A stretch of DNA of 64,000 nt. It comes from JAAXGX01 sp965203565. Lineage in GTDB: Bacteria > Acidobacteriota > Vicinamibacteria > Vicinamibacterales > UBA8438. The notes below the pieces were generated by a model. That model worked only from the letters and a program-made list of their open reading frames with translations. It was not told the DNA's origin and did no database searches. Each line of letters starts with the position of its first letter. Within the stretch, counting starts at the first letter, position 1. The stretch spans positions 992,001-1,056,000 of the forward strand of contig OZ241896.1 in NCBI GenBank assembly GCA_965203565.1. The letters are read 5' to 3'. This document shows, piece by piece, positions 28,252 to 49,494 of this stretch. The translations under genes and the position numbers were made by a program.

Positions 28252-28636
28252 CGTGACGCAGGATCAGGTGGTCGAGTACATCAAGGGGATTTCCGTCCTC
28301 GAGCTCTCGCAGCTCGTCAAGAAGCTCGAGGAGGAGCTCGGGGTCACGGCCGCGGCGGCCGTGCCGGTGGCGGTCGCCGGCGCCGCGGCGGCGCCGGGCG
28401 CGGCGGCCGCCGAAGCCGAAGAGAAGACGGAGTTCACCGTCACGCTGACCGAGATCGGCGACAAGAAGATCAACGTCATCAAGGTCGTCCGCGAGGTCAC
28501 CAGCCTGGGTCTGAAGGAGGCGAAGGATCTCGTCGAGGGCGCGCCGAAGGCCGTCAAGGAGGACGTTCCGAAGGACGAAGCCGAGGCGATCAGAAAGAAG
28601 TTCGAGGAAGTCGGCGCCAAAGTCGAAATCCAGTGA
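28244..28636 (+). CDS. rplL: 50S ribosomal protein L7/L12
   Basis: Multi-copy stalk protein that recruits translational GTPases. 130 residues: N-terminal dimerisation helix (VEYIKGISVLELSQLVKKLE), an Ala-rich hinge (about residues 38-62), and a C-terminal domain with EFTVTLTEIGDKKINVIKVV and GLKEAKDLVEGAPK. Its ATG lies inside the end of rplJ. Confidence 0.98.
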   Translation: MADVTQDQVVEYIKGISVLELSQLVKKLEEELGVTAAAAVPVAVAGAAAAPGAAAAEAEEKTEFTVTLTEIGDKKINVIKVVREVTSLGLKEAKDLVEGAPKAVKEDVPKDEAEAIRKKFEEVGAKVEIQ

Positions 28637-28671
28637 CGGGCGGTACCGGTCCTTGACGAAGGGATGACGCT

Positions 28672-37337
<8,666 letters not shown>

Positions 37338-37361
37338 AGCGGCGGTTCGAGAAAACGCGCG

Positions 37362-37391
37362 TTGCGCAGGCCGGTGGTTGCGTGATACCCT
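37362..37391 (+). promoter_or_regulatory. Possible promoter for the str operon
   Basis: TTGCGC (37362-37367), 18-base spacer, TACCCT (37386-37391), in the 199-base rpoC-rpsL gap, the largest gene-free stretch inside the translation block. The match is moderate and no second candidate is better. Confidence 0.35.
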
Positions 37392-37444
37392 CTACGGCTC
37401 GCCAGGCGCGCATACAGACAGCAGGGTAACCGGCCGCAGGCGCC

Positions 37445-37461
37445 AAGCCGGTGTCGGCTTT
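37445..37461 (+). terminator. Small hairpin with short T-tract in the rpoC-rpsL gap
   Basis: AAGCCG-GTGT-CGGCTT stem-loop followed by one further T, giving a TTT end. It lies downstream of the candidate promoter, so it may be a leader attenuator of the str operon or a weak terminator for the rpoBC operon. Too short a T-run for certainty. Confidence 0.3.
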
Positions 37462-37536
37462 CAGGCCTGGGCCACGTCGTTGGCCGCTGACGCCCGGCCC
37501 GTTGTCGCGTCAGGCGGCGCCAAGCGAGGAATCTTC

Positions 37537-37911
37537 GTGCCGACGATCAGCCAGCTCGTTCGGAAGGGGCGCGCGCCCACGTCGAACAAGACGAAGAGCC
37601 CCGCGCTCCAGCGGTGTCCGCAGAAGCGGGGCGTTTGCGTGCGCGTATTCACGCAGACGCCGAAGAAGCCGAACTCGGCGTTGCGGAAGGTGGCGCGCGT
37701 TCGCCTGACCAACGGCGTCGAGGTGACGAGCTACATCCCCGGGGAGGGGCACAACCTGCAGGAGCACTCGCTCGTGCTGATTCGCGGCGGGCGCGTGAAG
37801 GACCTTCCGGGCGTGCGCTACCACGTGGTGCGCGGGACGCTCGACGCGGTCGGCGTGCAGAACCGGCGGCAGTCGCGGTCGAAGTACGGCGCCAAGCGGC
37901 CGAAGGGATGA
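37537..37911 (+). CDS. rpsL: 30S ribosomal protein S12
   Basis: Decoding-centre protein. 124 residues from GTG 37537 (AGCGAGGA seven bases upstream). TISQLVRKGR at the N-terminus; TPKKPNSALRK carries K43 and RVKDLPGVRYH carries K88, the wild-type residues at the classical streptomycin-resistance positions. First gene of the str operon. Confidence 0.98.
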   Translation: MPTISQLVRKGRAPTSNKTKSPALQRCPQKRGVCVRVFTQTPKKPNSALRKVARVRLTNGVEVTSYIPGEGHNLQEHSLVLIRGGRVKDLPGVRYHVVRGTLDAVGVQNRRQSRSKYGAKRPKG

Positions 37912-37958
37912 CGCGGGCGGCCGGCCGGCGCGGCGGGTGACGGAAACGGGAGCGGGAT

Positions 37959-38432
37959 ATGCCACGGCGACGAGAGATTCCGAAGCGGGAGGCGCCGCCT
38001 GATCCGCTGTACGGCAGCACGCTGGTGACGAAGTTCGTGCGGATGATCATGCGGGGCGGCAAGCGCAGCGTGGCGGAAGGGATCGTGTACGGCAGCCTGG
38101 CCATCATCAAGGAGCGGACGGGGGACGACCCGTTGAAGGCGTTCAAGAAGGCGATCGACAACACCAAGCCGAGCCTCGAGGTGAAGTCGCGCCGCGTGGG
38201 CGGGTCGAACTACCAGGTGCCGGTCGAGGTCAACCAGAACCGCCGCCTCTCGCTCAGCATCCGGTGGCTGACGGCCTCGGCGCGGGGCCGGGGCGACGGC
38301 AAGACGATGCGCGCCCGGCTCGCGAACGAGCTGATCGACGCCTCCAACCTGCGGGGCGGCGCCGTCAAGAAGCGGGAGGACACCCACCGGATGGCGGAAG
38401 CCAACAAGGCGTTCGCGCATTACCGGTGGTAG
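37959..38432 (+). CDS. rpsG: 30S ribosomal protein S7
   Basis: Primary 16S-binding protein of the head. 157 residues. PRRREIPKREAPPDPLYGS, VTKFVRMIMRGGKR and GGSNYQVPVEV are family blocks; ends NKAFAHYRW. Begins 47 bases after rpsL. Confidence 0.98.
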   Translation: MPRRREIPKREAPPDPLYGSTLVTKFVRMIMRGGKRSVAEGIVYGSLAIIKERTGDDPLKAFKKAIDNTKPSLEVKSRRVGGSNYQVPVEVNQNRRLSLSIRWLTASARGRGDGKTMRARLANELIDASNLRGGAVKKREDTHRMAEANKAFAHYRW

Positions 38433-38516
38433 AGGCGCATGGGAAAGGCGACGGTCGCTGAACTCGACGCGAGCAAGTCCGCGCGCCCGGATCCCCGGGC
38501 GCGGAATTCCGCAGTC

Positions 38517-40622
<2,106 letters not shown>

Positions 40623-40631
40623 GGGCAGGGG

Positions 40632-41819
<1,188 letters not shown>

Positions 41820-41850
41820 CCGGAGCCGGAGTTCGGGGGAGAGGGGAGAG

Positions 41851-42183
<333 letters not shown>

Positions 42184-42214
42184 CGCGCCGCATCGGGGCG
42201 CGGCGGGGCGGGCC

Positions 42215-42904
42215 ATGGTGGCCGGGATCATCGGACGGAAGATCGGAATGACGCAGGTGTTCGCCGACGACGGATCGGCGTCCCCGGCGACGGTCCTGCA
42301 GGCCGGCCCGTGCGTGGTCGTGCAGCGGAAGACGGTCGATCGGGACGGGTACGACGCCGTGCAGCTCGGTTTCGTCGAGCAGGCGCCGGCCCGGGTCTCC
42401 CGTCCGGTCGCGGGTCATTACCGGCGCGCCGGCGTTCCGCCGACGCGCGTGCGGCGTGAGGTGGCCGTCGCCGGCGGCGACGGAGCGCCGAAGGAAGGCG
42501 AGCCGGTCCTCGCGTCGCTCTTCGCGGCCGGCGATCAGGTGGACGTGGTGGGCGAGAGCCGGGGGCGCGGGTTCCAGGGGGTCGTCAAGCGGCACGGCTT
42601 CCGCGGCGGGCGCGCCACCCACGGGTCGATGTTCCACCGCGCGCCCGGCTCCATCGGGCAGTCGTCCTATCCGTCGCGCGTGATCAAGGGGATGCGCGCG
42701 CCCGGGCGGATGGGCGGCGACCGGGTGACCGTCAGGAACCTGCGCGTCATCGAGGTGGACGCCGAGAACCATCGGCTGGTGGTTCGCGGCGCGGTCCCCG
42801 GCGCCTCCGGCGGCTACGTCGTCATTCGGCGGGCGGTCGCTCCCCGCCGCCGGCCGGCGGCGCCGCCGGCCGGCGACGGCAAGAAGAAGAGCAAGGGCGG
42901 ATGA
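42215..42904 (+). CDS. rplC: 50S ribosomal protein L3
   Basis: Early assembly protein near the peptidyl-transferase centre. 229 residues. GIIGRKIGMTQVF at the N-terminus, the W-finger region RGRGFQGVVKRHGFRGG and THGSMFHRAPGSIG. A short basic/Pro tail (KKKSKGG) follows the fold. Stop overlaps rplD by four bases. Confidence 0.98.
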   Translation: MVAGIIGRKIGMTQVFADDGSASPATVLQAGPCVVVQRKTVDRDGYDAVQLGFVEQAPARVSRPVAGHYRRAGVPPTRVRREVAVAGGDGAPKEGEPVLASLFAAGDQVDVVGESRGRGFQGVVKRHGFRGGRATHGSMFHRAPGSIGQSSYPSRVIKGMRAPGRMGGDRVTVRNLRVIEVDAENHRLVVRGAVPGASGGYVVIRRAVAPRRRPAAPPAGDGKKKSKGG

Positions 42905-43524
42905 CGCTGGACGTGGTGAACGATCGGAACGACAAGGTCGGCTCGATCGATCTCGACGACGAGGTGTTCGGCGGCCGGGTGGACGACGGGATCGTCTGGG
43001 AGTCGGTCGTGCGCGAGAACGCGGCCGACCGGAGCGGCGCCCACGCCACGAAGACCCGGGGCCAGGTGAGCGGCACGGGCCGCAAGCCGTGGCGGCAGAA
43101 GGGGACCGGCCGGGCCCGCGTCGGGGAAGCGCGCAACCCGCTGTGGCGGAAGGGGGGAACGGTGTTCGGCCCCCGCCCGCGCTCCTACGCCTACCCGTTG
43201 CCGAAGAAGGTGGTGCGCCGCGCCCTGCGGTCCGCGCTGACCGGGAAGCTCCGCGGCGGCGGGGTGACCGTGGTCGATCGGCTGGCGATGGACGAGCCGA
43301 GGACGAAGGCGGCGGCGGAGCTGCTGGAGCGGCTCGGCGCCGCGGGGCGGACCCTTCTGGTCGACGTCCGGCCGGAGACGAACCTCGGCCTCGCAGTCCG
43401 GAACCTGCCGGGAGTGCGCGTAGCCTCGTCGAACCGGTTGACGGCCAGGGACGTGGCCGGCTCGGCCCGGCTGGTCGTGACCACCGCGGCGGTGAAGCAT
43501 CTCGAGAAGGTGCTCGCGGCATGA
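42901..43524 (+). CDS. rplD: 50S ribosomal protein L4
   Basis: Exit-tunnel protein and, in E. coli, operon regulator. 207 residues. TKTRGQVSGTGRKPWRQKGT and ARVGEARNPLWRKGGTVFGP form the tunnel loop. Four-base overlaps on both sides (rplC, rplW). Confidence 0.97.
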   Translation: MTLDVVNDRNDKVGSIDLDDEVFGGRVDDGIVWESVVRENAADRSGAHATKTRGQVSGTGRKPWRQKGTGRARVGEARNPLWRKGGTVFGPRPRSYAYPLPKKVVRRALRSALTGKLRGGGVTVVDRLAMDEPRTKAAAELLERLGAAGRTLLVDVRPETNLGLAVRNLPGVRVASSNRLTARDVAGSARLVVTTAAVKHLEKVLAA

Positions 43525-43811
43525 AGCCGACCGACGTCATCCTGCGGGCGATCGTGACCGAGAAGTCCTCGCTGATGATGGAGGACAAGCGGATCCTGGC
43601 GTTCGAGGTGGCGAAACGCGCCACGAAGGTCGACGTCCGGCGCGCCGTCGAGCAGCTGCTCGGGGTGAAGGTGGCGGAGGTGCGGACGGCGATCGCCCAC
43701 GGCAAGGTGAAGAGGCAGGGGCGTTTCGTGGGGCGGCGTCCCGACTGGAAGAAAGCCTACGTGCGGTTGCGGCCCGGGGAGAAGCTCCCCGAGTTCCTCG
43801 AGGGTTCGTAA
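43521..43811 (+). CDS. rplW: 50S ribosomal protein L23
   Basis: Exit-site protein that docks trigger factor and SRP. 96 residues. VILRAIVTEKSSLM and RRAVEQLLGVKVAEVRTA are typical, followed by a shortened basic loop and WKKAYVRL. ATG overlaps the rplD stop; rplB starts on the very next base. Confidence 0.97.
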   Translation: MKPTDVILRAIVTEKSSLMMEDKRILAFEVAKRATKVDVRRAVEQLLGVKVAEVRTAIAHGKVKRQGRFVGRRPDWKKAYVRLRPGEKLPEFLEGS

Positions 43812-44648
43812 ATGGCCATTCGCAGGTACAAGCCGACGTCGGCCGGCCGGCGGTTCCAGTCGGTTCCCGATTTCGACGAGATCACGACGGATCGACCGCA
43901 CCGGCCGCTGACCGAGCCGCTCAAGAAGTCCGGCGGGCGGAACAACCGCGGCCAGGTGACTTCGTGGTGGCGCGGCGGCGGGCACAAGCGCGCCTACCGG
44001 GTGATCGACTTCCGGCGGGACAAGCGGGACGTGCCCGGACGCGTTGCGACCATCGAGTACGATCCGAACCGCTCGGCGCGGATCGCCCTGGTGGCCTACG
44101 CCGACGGCGAGAAGCGGTACATCCTCCACCCGGTGGGGCTCAAGGTCGGCGACGCCGTGGTGGCGGGCGAGAAGACGGACATCCTGCCCGGGAACGCGCT
44201 TCCGCTCGGAAACGTCCCGCTCGGAACGCTGGTGCACAACGTGGAGCTGCGTCCCGGCAAGGGCGGGCAGCTCGCGCGGAGCGCCGGCGCGGCCGTGCAG
44301 GTCGTGGCGAAGGAGGGCGGGCACGTCACCCTCAAGCTGCCGTCGGGCGAGACGCGGCTGGTGCTCGCCGGCGGGCTGGCGACGGTGGGCCAGGTCGGCA
44401 ACGTCGATCACGGCAACGTCTCGATCGGCAAGGCGGGCCGGAACCGCTGGCGCGGGAAGCGCCCTCACGTCTGCGGCAACTCCATGAATCCGGTCGATCA
44501 CCCGCTGGGCGGCGGCGAGGGGCACGCGGCCGGCGGCCGTCACCCGGTGTCGCCGTGGGGCCAGCCGGCGAAGGGGTACAAGACCCGGCGACGGAAGCCG
44601 TCGGACCGATTCATCCTGCAACGCAAGAAGCGCAAGCGTTCGAGGTGA
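43812..44648 (+). CDS. rplB: 50S ribosomal protein L2
   Basis: Large-subunit protein needed for subunit joining and peptidyl-transferase assembly. 278 residues. GGRNNRGQVTSWWRGGGHKR, and the C-terminal NPVDHPLGGGEG with its conserved His. Ends in a basic tail KKRKRSR. Confidence 0.98.
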   Translation: MAIRRYKPTSAGRRFQSVPDFDEITTDRPHRPLTEPLKKSGGRNNRGQVTSWWRGGGHKRAYRVIDFRRDKRDVPGRVATIEYDPNRSARIALVAYADGEKRYILHPVGLKVGDAVVAGEKTDILPGNALPLGNVPLGTLVHNVELRPGKGGQLARSAGAAVQVVAKEGGHVTLKLPSGETRLVLAGGLATVGQVGNVDHGNVSIGKAGRNRWRGKRPHVCGNSMNPVDHPLGGGEGHAAGGRHPVSPWGQPAKGYKTRRRKPSDRFILQRKKRKRSR

Positions 44649-44667
44649 CGGTGGGAGAACTGCTGCG

Positions 44668-44970
44668 ATGAGTCGCTCGCTCAGGAAAGGACCGTTCGTC
44701 GACATCCCGCTCCTCGAGAAGATCGAGGTGATGAACCGCAACGGCGAGCGCAAGGTCGTCAAGACCTGGTCCCGTCGATCGACCGTGGTGCCGGAGATGA
44801 TCGGCCACACGATGGCGGTCCACAACGGGAAGAAGTTCGTGCCGGTCTACGTCAGCGAGAACATGGTGGGGCACAAGCTCGGGGAGTTCGCGCCGACCCG
44901 CACCTTCAGGGGCCACACCGGCCGCGGCGAGAAGGTGGCGTCCGTGGCGCGGTCCGGAGGCGGCCGGTGA
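44668..44970 (+). CDS. rpsS: 30S ribosomal protein S19
   Basis: Head protein that contacts S13 and the A-site tRNA. 100 residues. MSRSLRKGPFVD, TWSRRSTVVPEMIGHT and GHKLGEFAPTRTFRGH are diagnostic. Overlaps rplV by four bases. Confidence 0.98.
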   Translation: MSRSLRKGPFVDIPLLEKIEVMNRNGERKVVKTWSRRSTVVPEMIGHTMAVHNGKKFVPVYVSENMVGHKLGEFAPTRTFRGHTGRGEKVASVARSGGGR

Positions 44971-45386
44971 TCGAAGGCCGCGCCACGGCGCGTTACGTGC
45001 GCACGTCGGCGCAGAAGGCCAAGCTCGTCATGGACCTCATCCGCGGACGCACGGTCGACGAGGCGCTGGCGACGCTGCGGTTCGCCCGCAAGGGGGTCGC
45101 GCGCGACGTCGCCAAGGTGCTCCGGTCGGCCGTGGCGAACGCGCAGCAGCAGGAAGGGGCGAGCGGCGCGGCCGACCGGCTGTACGTGCGCGAGTGCTAC
45201 GCCGACCAGGGGCCCACGCTCAAGCGGATCCGGCCGGCGCCGATGGGCCGCGCGTTCCGCATCGCCAAGCGGACCTCGCATCTGACGGTGGCCGTGCGGG
45301 AGAAAGCCGAAGCCGTGGCCGCGGTGGGGGCGGAGAGCCCTGCGGAGAACGCGCCGGCGGAGGCGGAAGGGACGAACGGGGACTAG
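44967..45386 (+). CDS. rplV: 50S ribosomal protein L22
   Basis: Tunnel-constriction protein. 139 residues from a GTG overlapping rpsS. ARYVRTSAQKAKLVMDLIRG and the hairpin region KRIRPAPMGRAFRIAKRTSH. About 25 extra acidic residues (EAVAAVGAESPAENAPAEAE) follow the normal end. Two bases before rpsC. Confidence 0.97.
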   Translation: MIEGRATARYVRTSAQKAKLVMDLIRGRTVDEALATLRFARKGVARDVAKVLRSAVANAQQQEGASGAADRLYVRECYADQGPTLKRIRPAPMGRAFRIAKRTSHLTVAVREKAEAVAAVGAESPAENAPAEAEGTNGD

Positions 45387-45388
45387 GC

Positions 45389-46066
<678 letters not shown>

Positions 46067-46085
46067 ACGTCCGGAGCGATTCGCC

Positions 46086-46511
46086 ATGTTGATGCCGAAG
46101 AAGGTCAAGTACCGGAAGCAGCACCGGGGGCGCATGGTGGGGAAGGCCTGGCGCGGCTCGTCCGTCGCGTTCGGCGACTACGGCCTCAAGGCGCTCGAAT
46201 CGTGCTGGATGACCGATCGCCAGATAGAGGCGGCCCGCGTCGCGATGACGCGCTTCGTCAAGCGCGGCGGCAAGATCTGGGTGCGCGTCTTCCCGGACAA
46301 GCCGATCACCAAGAAGCCCCAGGAGACCCGCATGGGCAAGGGCAAGGGGGCGCCGGAGCAGTGGGTGGCGGTGATCCGGCCGGGCCGGATCCTGTTCGAG
46401 ATGGAGGGCGTGAGCGCCGACGTCGCGCGGCAGGCGATGCGTCTTGCGGCGGCCAAGCTGCCGATACCGACGAAGTTCGCGGCCCGCTTCGGCGAAGGAG
46501 GCGGATCGTGA
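46086..46511 (+). CDS. rplP: 50S ribosomal protein L16
   Basis: Positions tRNA at the A and P sites. 141 residues. MLMPKKVKYRKQHRG, GDYGLKALE, and KPQETRMGKGKGAPE with the Arg targeted by oxygenase in some bacteria. Stop overlaps rpmC. Confidence 0.98.
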   Translation: MLMPKKVKYRKQHRGRMVGKAWRGSSVAFGDYGLKALESCWMTDRQIEAARVAMTRFVKRGGKIWVRVFPDKPITKKPQETRMGKGKGAPEQWVAVIRPGRILFEMEGVSADVARQAMRLAAAKLPIPTKFAARFGEGGGS

Positions 46512-46726
46512 CGACGATCGACGAGCTCCGGGACATGGGAGCCGAGAACCTGCGGCAGCGGGCCGCGGAGCTCGACGACGCGATCTTCCGCCTGCGCATC
46601 CAGAAGTCGATGGGGCAGACGGACGCGGCGAACAGGATGCGGCGGTTGCGCCGCGATCGCGCGCGGGTCAGGACGCTGCTGCGGGAGCAGGAGCTCGAGC
46701 GGGCGGGGCCGGACGCGGCGGCCTGA
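46508..46726 (+). CDS. rpmC: 50S ribosomal protein L29
   Basis: Two-helix protein near the exit site. 72 residues from GTG 46508 overlapping rplP. IDELRDMGAENLRQRAAELD and the family FRLRIQKSMGQTD (usually LRFQ.A.GQLEN) followed by a basic second helix. Confidence 0.94.
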   Translation: MTTIDELRDMGAENLRQRAAELDDAIFRLRIQKSMGQTDAANRMRRLRRDRARVRTLLREQELERAGPDAAA

Positions 46727-46746
46727 TCTCGGGGGAGCGCGAAGCG

Positions 46747-47001
46747 ATGGCCAACAAGCGGGAAGTGATCGGCGTCGTGGTCAGCGACAGGATGGAAAAG
46801 GGGGTCGTCGTGGCGGTGGAGCGCCGGGTGCGCGACGCCGTCTACGGCAAGATCCGGCGTCGGACGACGAAGTTCATGGCGCACGACGAATCGAACAGCC
46901 TGAAGGTGGGCGACCGCGTCGCCATGGTGGAGTCGCGTCCGCTCAGCCGGCGGAAGCGGTTCGTCGTCAACCGGGTCGTCGAACGGGCCCGGACCGTGTG
47001 A
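46747..47001 (+). CDS. rpsQ: 30S ribosomal protein S17
   Basis: 16S-binding OB-fold protein. 84 residues. REVIGVVVSDRMEKGVVVAV, then YGKIRRRTTKFMAHDE and GDRVAMVESRPLSRRKR are all typical. Twenty bases after rpmC. Confidence 0.97.
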   Translation: MANKREVIGVVVSDRMEKGVVVAVERRVRDAVYGKIRRRTTKFMAHDESNSLKVGDRVAMVESRPLSRRKRFVVNRVVERARTV

Positions 47002-47017
47002 TGCGGACAGAGCGGCC

Positions 47018-47386
47018 ATGATCCAGATGCAGTCGGTGCTCGACGTCGCGGACAATTCCGGAGCGCGGAAGATCGCGGTGATCAACCCGCTCGGCGGCGC
47101 GACCGGCCGCTACGCCCGCCTCGGCGACCTCGTCACCGCGTCCGTGAAGGAGGCGACGCCCGCTTCCGCGGTCAAGAAGGGCCAGGTGGTCAGGGCCGTG
47201 ATCGTCCGGACGCGCAAGGAGCACCGGCGCCGGGACGGCAGCTACATCCGGTTCGATCGGAACGCGGCGGTGCTCGTCAACGAGCAGAACGAGCCGGTCG
47301 GTACCCGCGTGTTCGGTCCCGTCGCCCGCGAGCTGCGCGAGCGGAAGTTCATGAAGATCATCTCGCTGGCGCCGGAAGTGTTGTGA
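47018..47386 (+). CDS. rplN: 50S ribosomal protein L14
   Basis: Inter-subunit bridge protein. 122 residues, the canonical length. MIQMQSVLDVADNSGARK and VRAVIVRTRKEHRRRDGSYI, ending ARELRERKFMKIISLAPEVL. Confidence 0.98.
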   Translation: MIQMQSVLDVADNSGARKIAVINPLGGATGRYARLGDLVTASVKEATPASAVKKGQVVRAVIVRTRKEHRRRDGSYIRFDRNAAVLVNEQNEPVGTRVFGPVARELRERKFMKIISLAPEVL

Positions 47387-47401
47387 GGGCGGCCTGAACC
47401 G

Positions 47402-47734
47402 ATGTCCAGGCTCCGGACCCCCGTGCGGAAGAACGACAACGTACTCGTGATCTCGGGCAAGGACCGCGGCAAGCGCGGCCGCGTGCTGAAGGTCCTGCCC
47501 GCCCGGAACCGCCTGGTGATCGAGGGGGTCAACTTCATCAAGCGGCACACGCGGCCCAATCCGCAGCGCAACGTCAAGGGCGGGATCGTGGAGCGGGAAG
47601 GCTCCGTCCACGCGTCGAACGTCCAGATCGTCTGTCCGGAATGCGGCGCGCCGACGCGCATCGGACGTCAGGTGCTCGGCGACGGCCGCAAGATCCGGGT
47701 GTGCCGCAAGTGCGAGGGGGCGGTGGACAAGTGA
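47402..47734 (+). CDS. rplX: 50S ribosomal protein L24
   Basis: Assembly-initiator protein. 110 residues. KOW motif NDNVLVISGKDRGKRGRVLK, NFIKRHTRPN, and a C-terminal zinc-ribbon-like VCPECG ... CRKCEG. Its stop overlaps the rplE GTG. Confidence 0.97.
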   Translation: MSRLRTPVRKNDNVLVISGKDRGKRGRVLKVLPARNRLVIEGVNFIKRHTRPNPQRNVKGGIVEREGSVHASNVQIVCPECGAPTRIGRQVLGDGRKIRVCRKCEGAVDK

Positions 47735-48273
47735 GCCGGCTGCACGAGCGGTACCGCGGCGAGGTCGTCTCGGCGCTCCGCAAGGAGTTCGGTTACTCGA
47801 GCATCATGGCCGTGCCGAAGATCGAGCGGATCGTGGTCAACATGGGGCTCGGGGACGCCACGCAGAATCCGAAGCTGATCGACGCCGGCGCCGACGAGCT
47901 GATGCGGATCACGGGGCAGCGTCCGCTGACCACGCGGGCGCGCAAGTCGGTGGCGGCGTTCAAGTTGCGGCAGGGGATGGCGATCGGGTCGAGGGTGACG
48001 CTCCGCGGCGAGCGGATGTACGAGTTCCTCGACCGTCTGATCTCGATCGCCCTGCCCCGCGTTCGCGACTTCCGCGGCGTCTCGCCGACCGGATTCGACG
48101 GCCGGGGGAACTATACGCTCGGCCTGCGCGATCAGTTGATCTTCCTGGAGATCGACTACATGAAGGTCGACCAGTCCCGGGGGATGAACGTGTCGGTCGT
48201 GACGACGGCGAGGACCGACGACGAGGGACGGAGGCTGCTGCAACTGCTGGGCATGCCCTTCCGGGCGAACTGA
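47731..48273 (+). CDS. rplE: 50S ribosomal protein L5
   Basis: 5S-rRNA-binding protein of the central protuberance. 180 residues from GTG 47731. VPKIERIVVNMGLGDA, TGQRPLTTRARKSVAAFKLR and RDFRGVSPTGFDGRGNYTLG are family blocks. Confidence 0.98.
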   Translation: MSRLHERYRGEVVSALRKEFGYSSIMAVPKIERIVVNMGLGDATQNPKLIDAGADELMRITGQRPLTTRARKSVAAFKLRQGMAIGSRVTLRGERMYEFLDRLISIALPRVRDFRGVSPTGFDGRGNYTLGLRDQLIFLEIDYMKVDQSRGMNVSVVTTARTDDEGRRLLQLLGMPFRAN

Positions 48274-48305
48274 GGCGCGGCCCGCGGGCCGCCGGCGAGG
48301 CGACC

Positions 48306-48491
48306 ATGTCGACGACAGCGAAGAAGGTCAAGGAGCTCAAGCCGCCGAAATTCCGGGTGCGCCTGCGGAACCGCTGCCGGGTCTGCGGCCGGCCGCGCGG
48401 ATATCTTCGCAAGTTCGCGCTCTGCCGCCTCTGCTTCCGGGAGCTGGCGCTCCGGGGCGAGATTGCGGGCGTGACGAAGAGCAGCTGGTGA
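48306..48491 (+). CDS. rpsN: 30S ribosomal protein S14, zinc-binding (type Z)
   Basis: Head protein, 61 residues, the short zinc form: C24/C27 and C40/C43 (RNRCRVCGRPRGYLRKF, then LCRLCFREL). Ends GVTKSSW. Lies in the usual spc position between rplE and rpsH. Confidence 0.97.
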   Translation: MSTTAKKVKELKPPKFRVRLRNRCRVCGRPRGYLRKFALCRLCFRELALRGEIAGVTKSSW

Positions 48492-48512
48492 AACGGGAGA
48501 GGTCGAAGGCCG

Positions 48513-48923
48513 ATGCCTGATCAGATTGCCGACATGCTGACGAGGATCCGGAACGCGACGTCGGGCCGGCAGCCGCGCGTCGACGTCCCGCTGTCCAGGC
48601 TCAAGGTCGAGATTGCGCGCATACTGCAGAGTGAAGGGTACGTCCAGGGGTTCCGGATCGTCGAGACGCCGGGCCGCCGCGGCGCCGAGCCGCGGAAGAT
48701 GATCCGGATCGCGCTCAAGTACGGCCCGGGCGGCCAGCGCGTGCTCTCCGGGCTCGAGCGCGTCAGCCGGCCCGGCCGGCGCGTCTACTGCGCCCGGGAC
48801 AAGGCCCCGCCGGTGCTGGCCGGGCTCGGGACGAGCATTCTCACCACGTCGCGGGGGGTGATGACCGGCCGCGACGCCGCGAAGGCCGGCGTGGGCGGCG
48901 AAGTGCTGTGCAACGTGTGGTGA
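48513..48923 (+). CDS. rpsH: 30S ribosomal protein S8
   Basis: 16S-binding protein; represses the spc operon in E. coli. 136 residues. DQIADMLTRIRNATSGRQ at the N-terminus and GLGTSILTTSRGVMTGRDA at the C-terminal rRNA contact. Confidence 0.98.
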   Translation: MPDQIADMLTRIRNATSGRQPRVDVPLSRLKVEIARILQSEGYVQGFRIVETPGRRGAEPRKMIRIALKYGPGGQRVLSGLERVSRPGRRVYCARDKAPPVLAGLGTSILTTSRGVMTGRDAAKAGVGGEVLCNVW

Positions 48924-48951
48924 CGGCCCGGATGGCGAAGACGGTGCATTC

Positions 48952-49491
48952 ATGTCGCGCGTAGGCAAGCAGCCGATCCCGGTGCCGGACGGCGTCACGG
49001 TCACCGTGGGGCCGGACGCGGTGGAGGTGAAGGGCCCGAAGGGCCGGCTCCGTCAGCCCGTTCCGCCCGGGATCCGGTTCGAGCTCGACGGCGGGACGCT
49101 CTCGGCGCTGCCGGTCCGCGAGAACGATCGGTCGCTGGGGAAGTTCCACGGCCTGGCGCGGAGTCTCGTCGCCAACGCGGTTCACGGGGTGTCGAAAGGG
49201 TTCACGAAGGAGCTCGACATCGTGGGGATCGGATACCGGGCCGAAGTGAAGGGCTCGCAGGTCGAGATGTCGCTCGGATTCTCCCATCCGGTCAGGTTCG
49301 ACGTCCCGGACGGGATCGAGGTCACGGTGGACAAGCAGAACCACGTCACCGTCGCCGGCGTCGACCGGCAGCAGGTCGGGCAGGTGGCCGCCGACATCCG
49401 CGCGCTGCGGAAGCCGGACCCGTACAAGCAGAAAGGGATCCGGTACACCGGCGAGGCGCTCAAGAAGAAGGTCGGCAAGACCGGGGCGTAG
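48952..49491 (+). CDS. rplF: 50S ribosomal protein L6
   Basis: Stalk-base protein near the sarcin-ricin loop. 179 residues in two duplicated domains. MSRVGKQPIPVPDGV, VTVGPDAVEVKGPKG and the C-terminal IRALRKPDPYKQKGIRYTGE are diagnostic. ATG 48952; three bases before rplR. Confidence 0.98.
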   Translation: MSRVGKQPIPVPDGVTVTVGPDAVEVKGPKGRLRQPVPPGIRFELDGGTLSALPVRENDRSLGKFHGLARSLVANAVHGVSKGFTKELDIVGIGYRAEVKGSQVEMSLGFSHPVRFDVPDGIEVTVDKQNHVTVAGVDRQQVGQVAADIRALRKPDPYKQKGIRYTGEALKKKVGKTGA

Positions 49492-49494
49492 CCG

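Noticed and set aside
38501..38512. GCGGAATTCCGC palindrome before fusA as an operator
   Set aside because: Single perfect 12-mer with no second copy or nearby promoter; may be chance or part of an N-terminal extension if fusA starts at 38439.
38439..38516. Upstream ATG as the true start of EF-G
   Set aside because: It would add 26 residues without similarity to EF-G, with weaker codon bias, so the conserved start at 38517 was preferred; not fully excluded.
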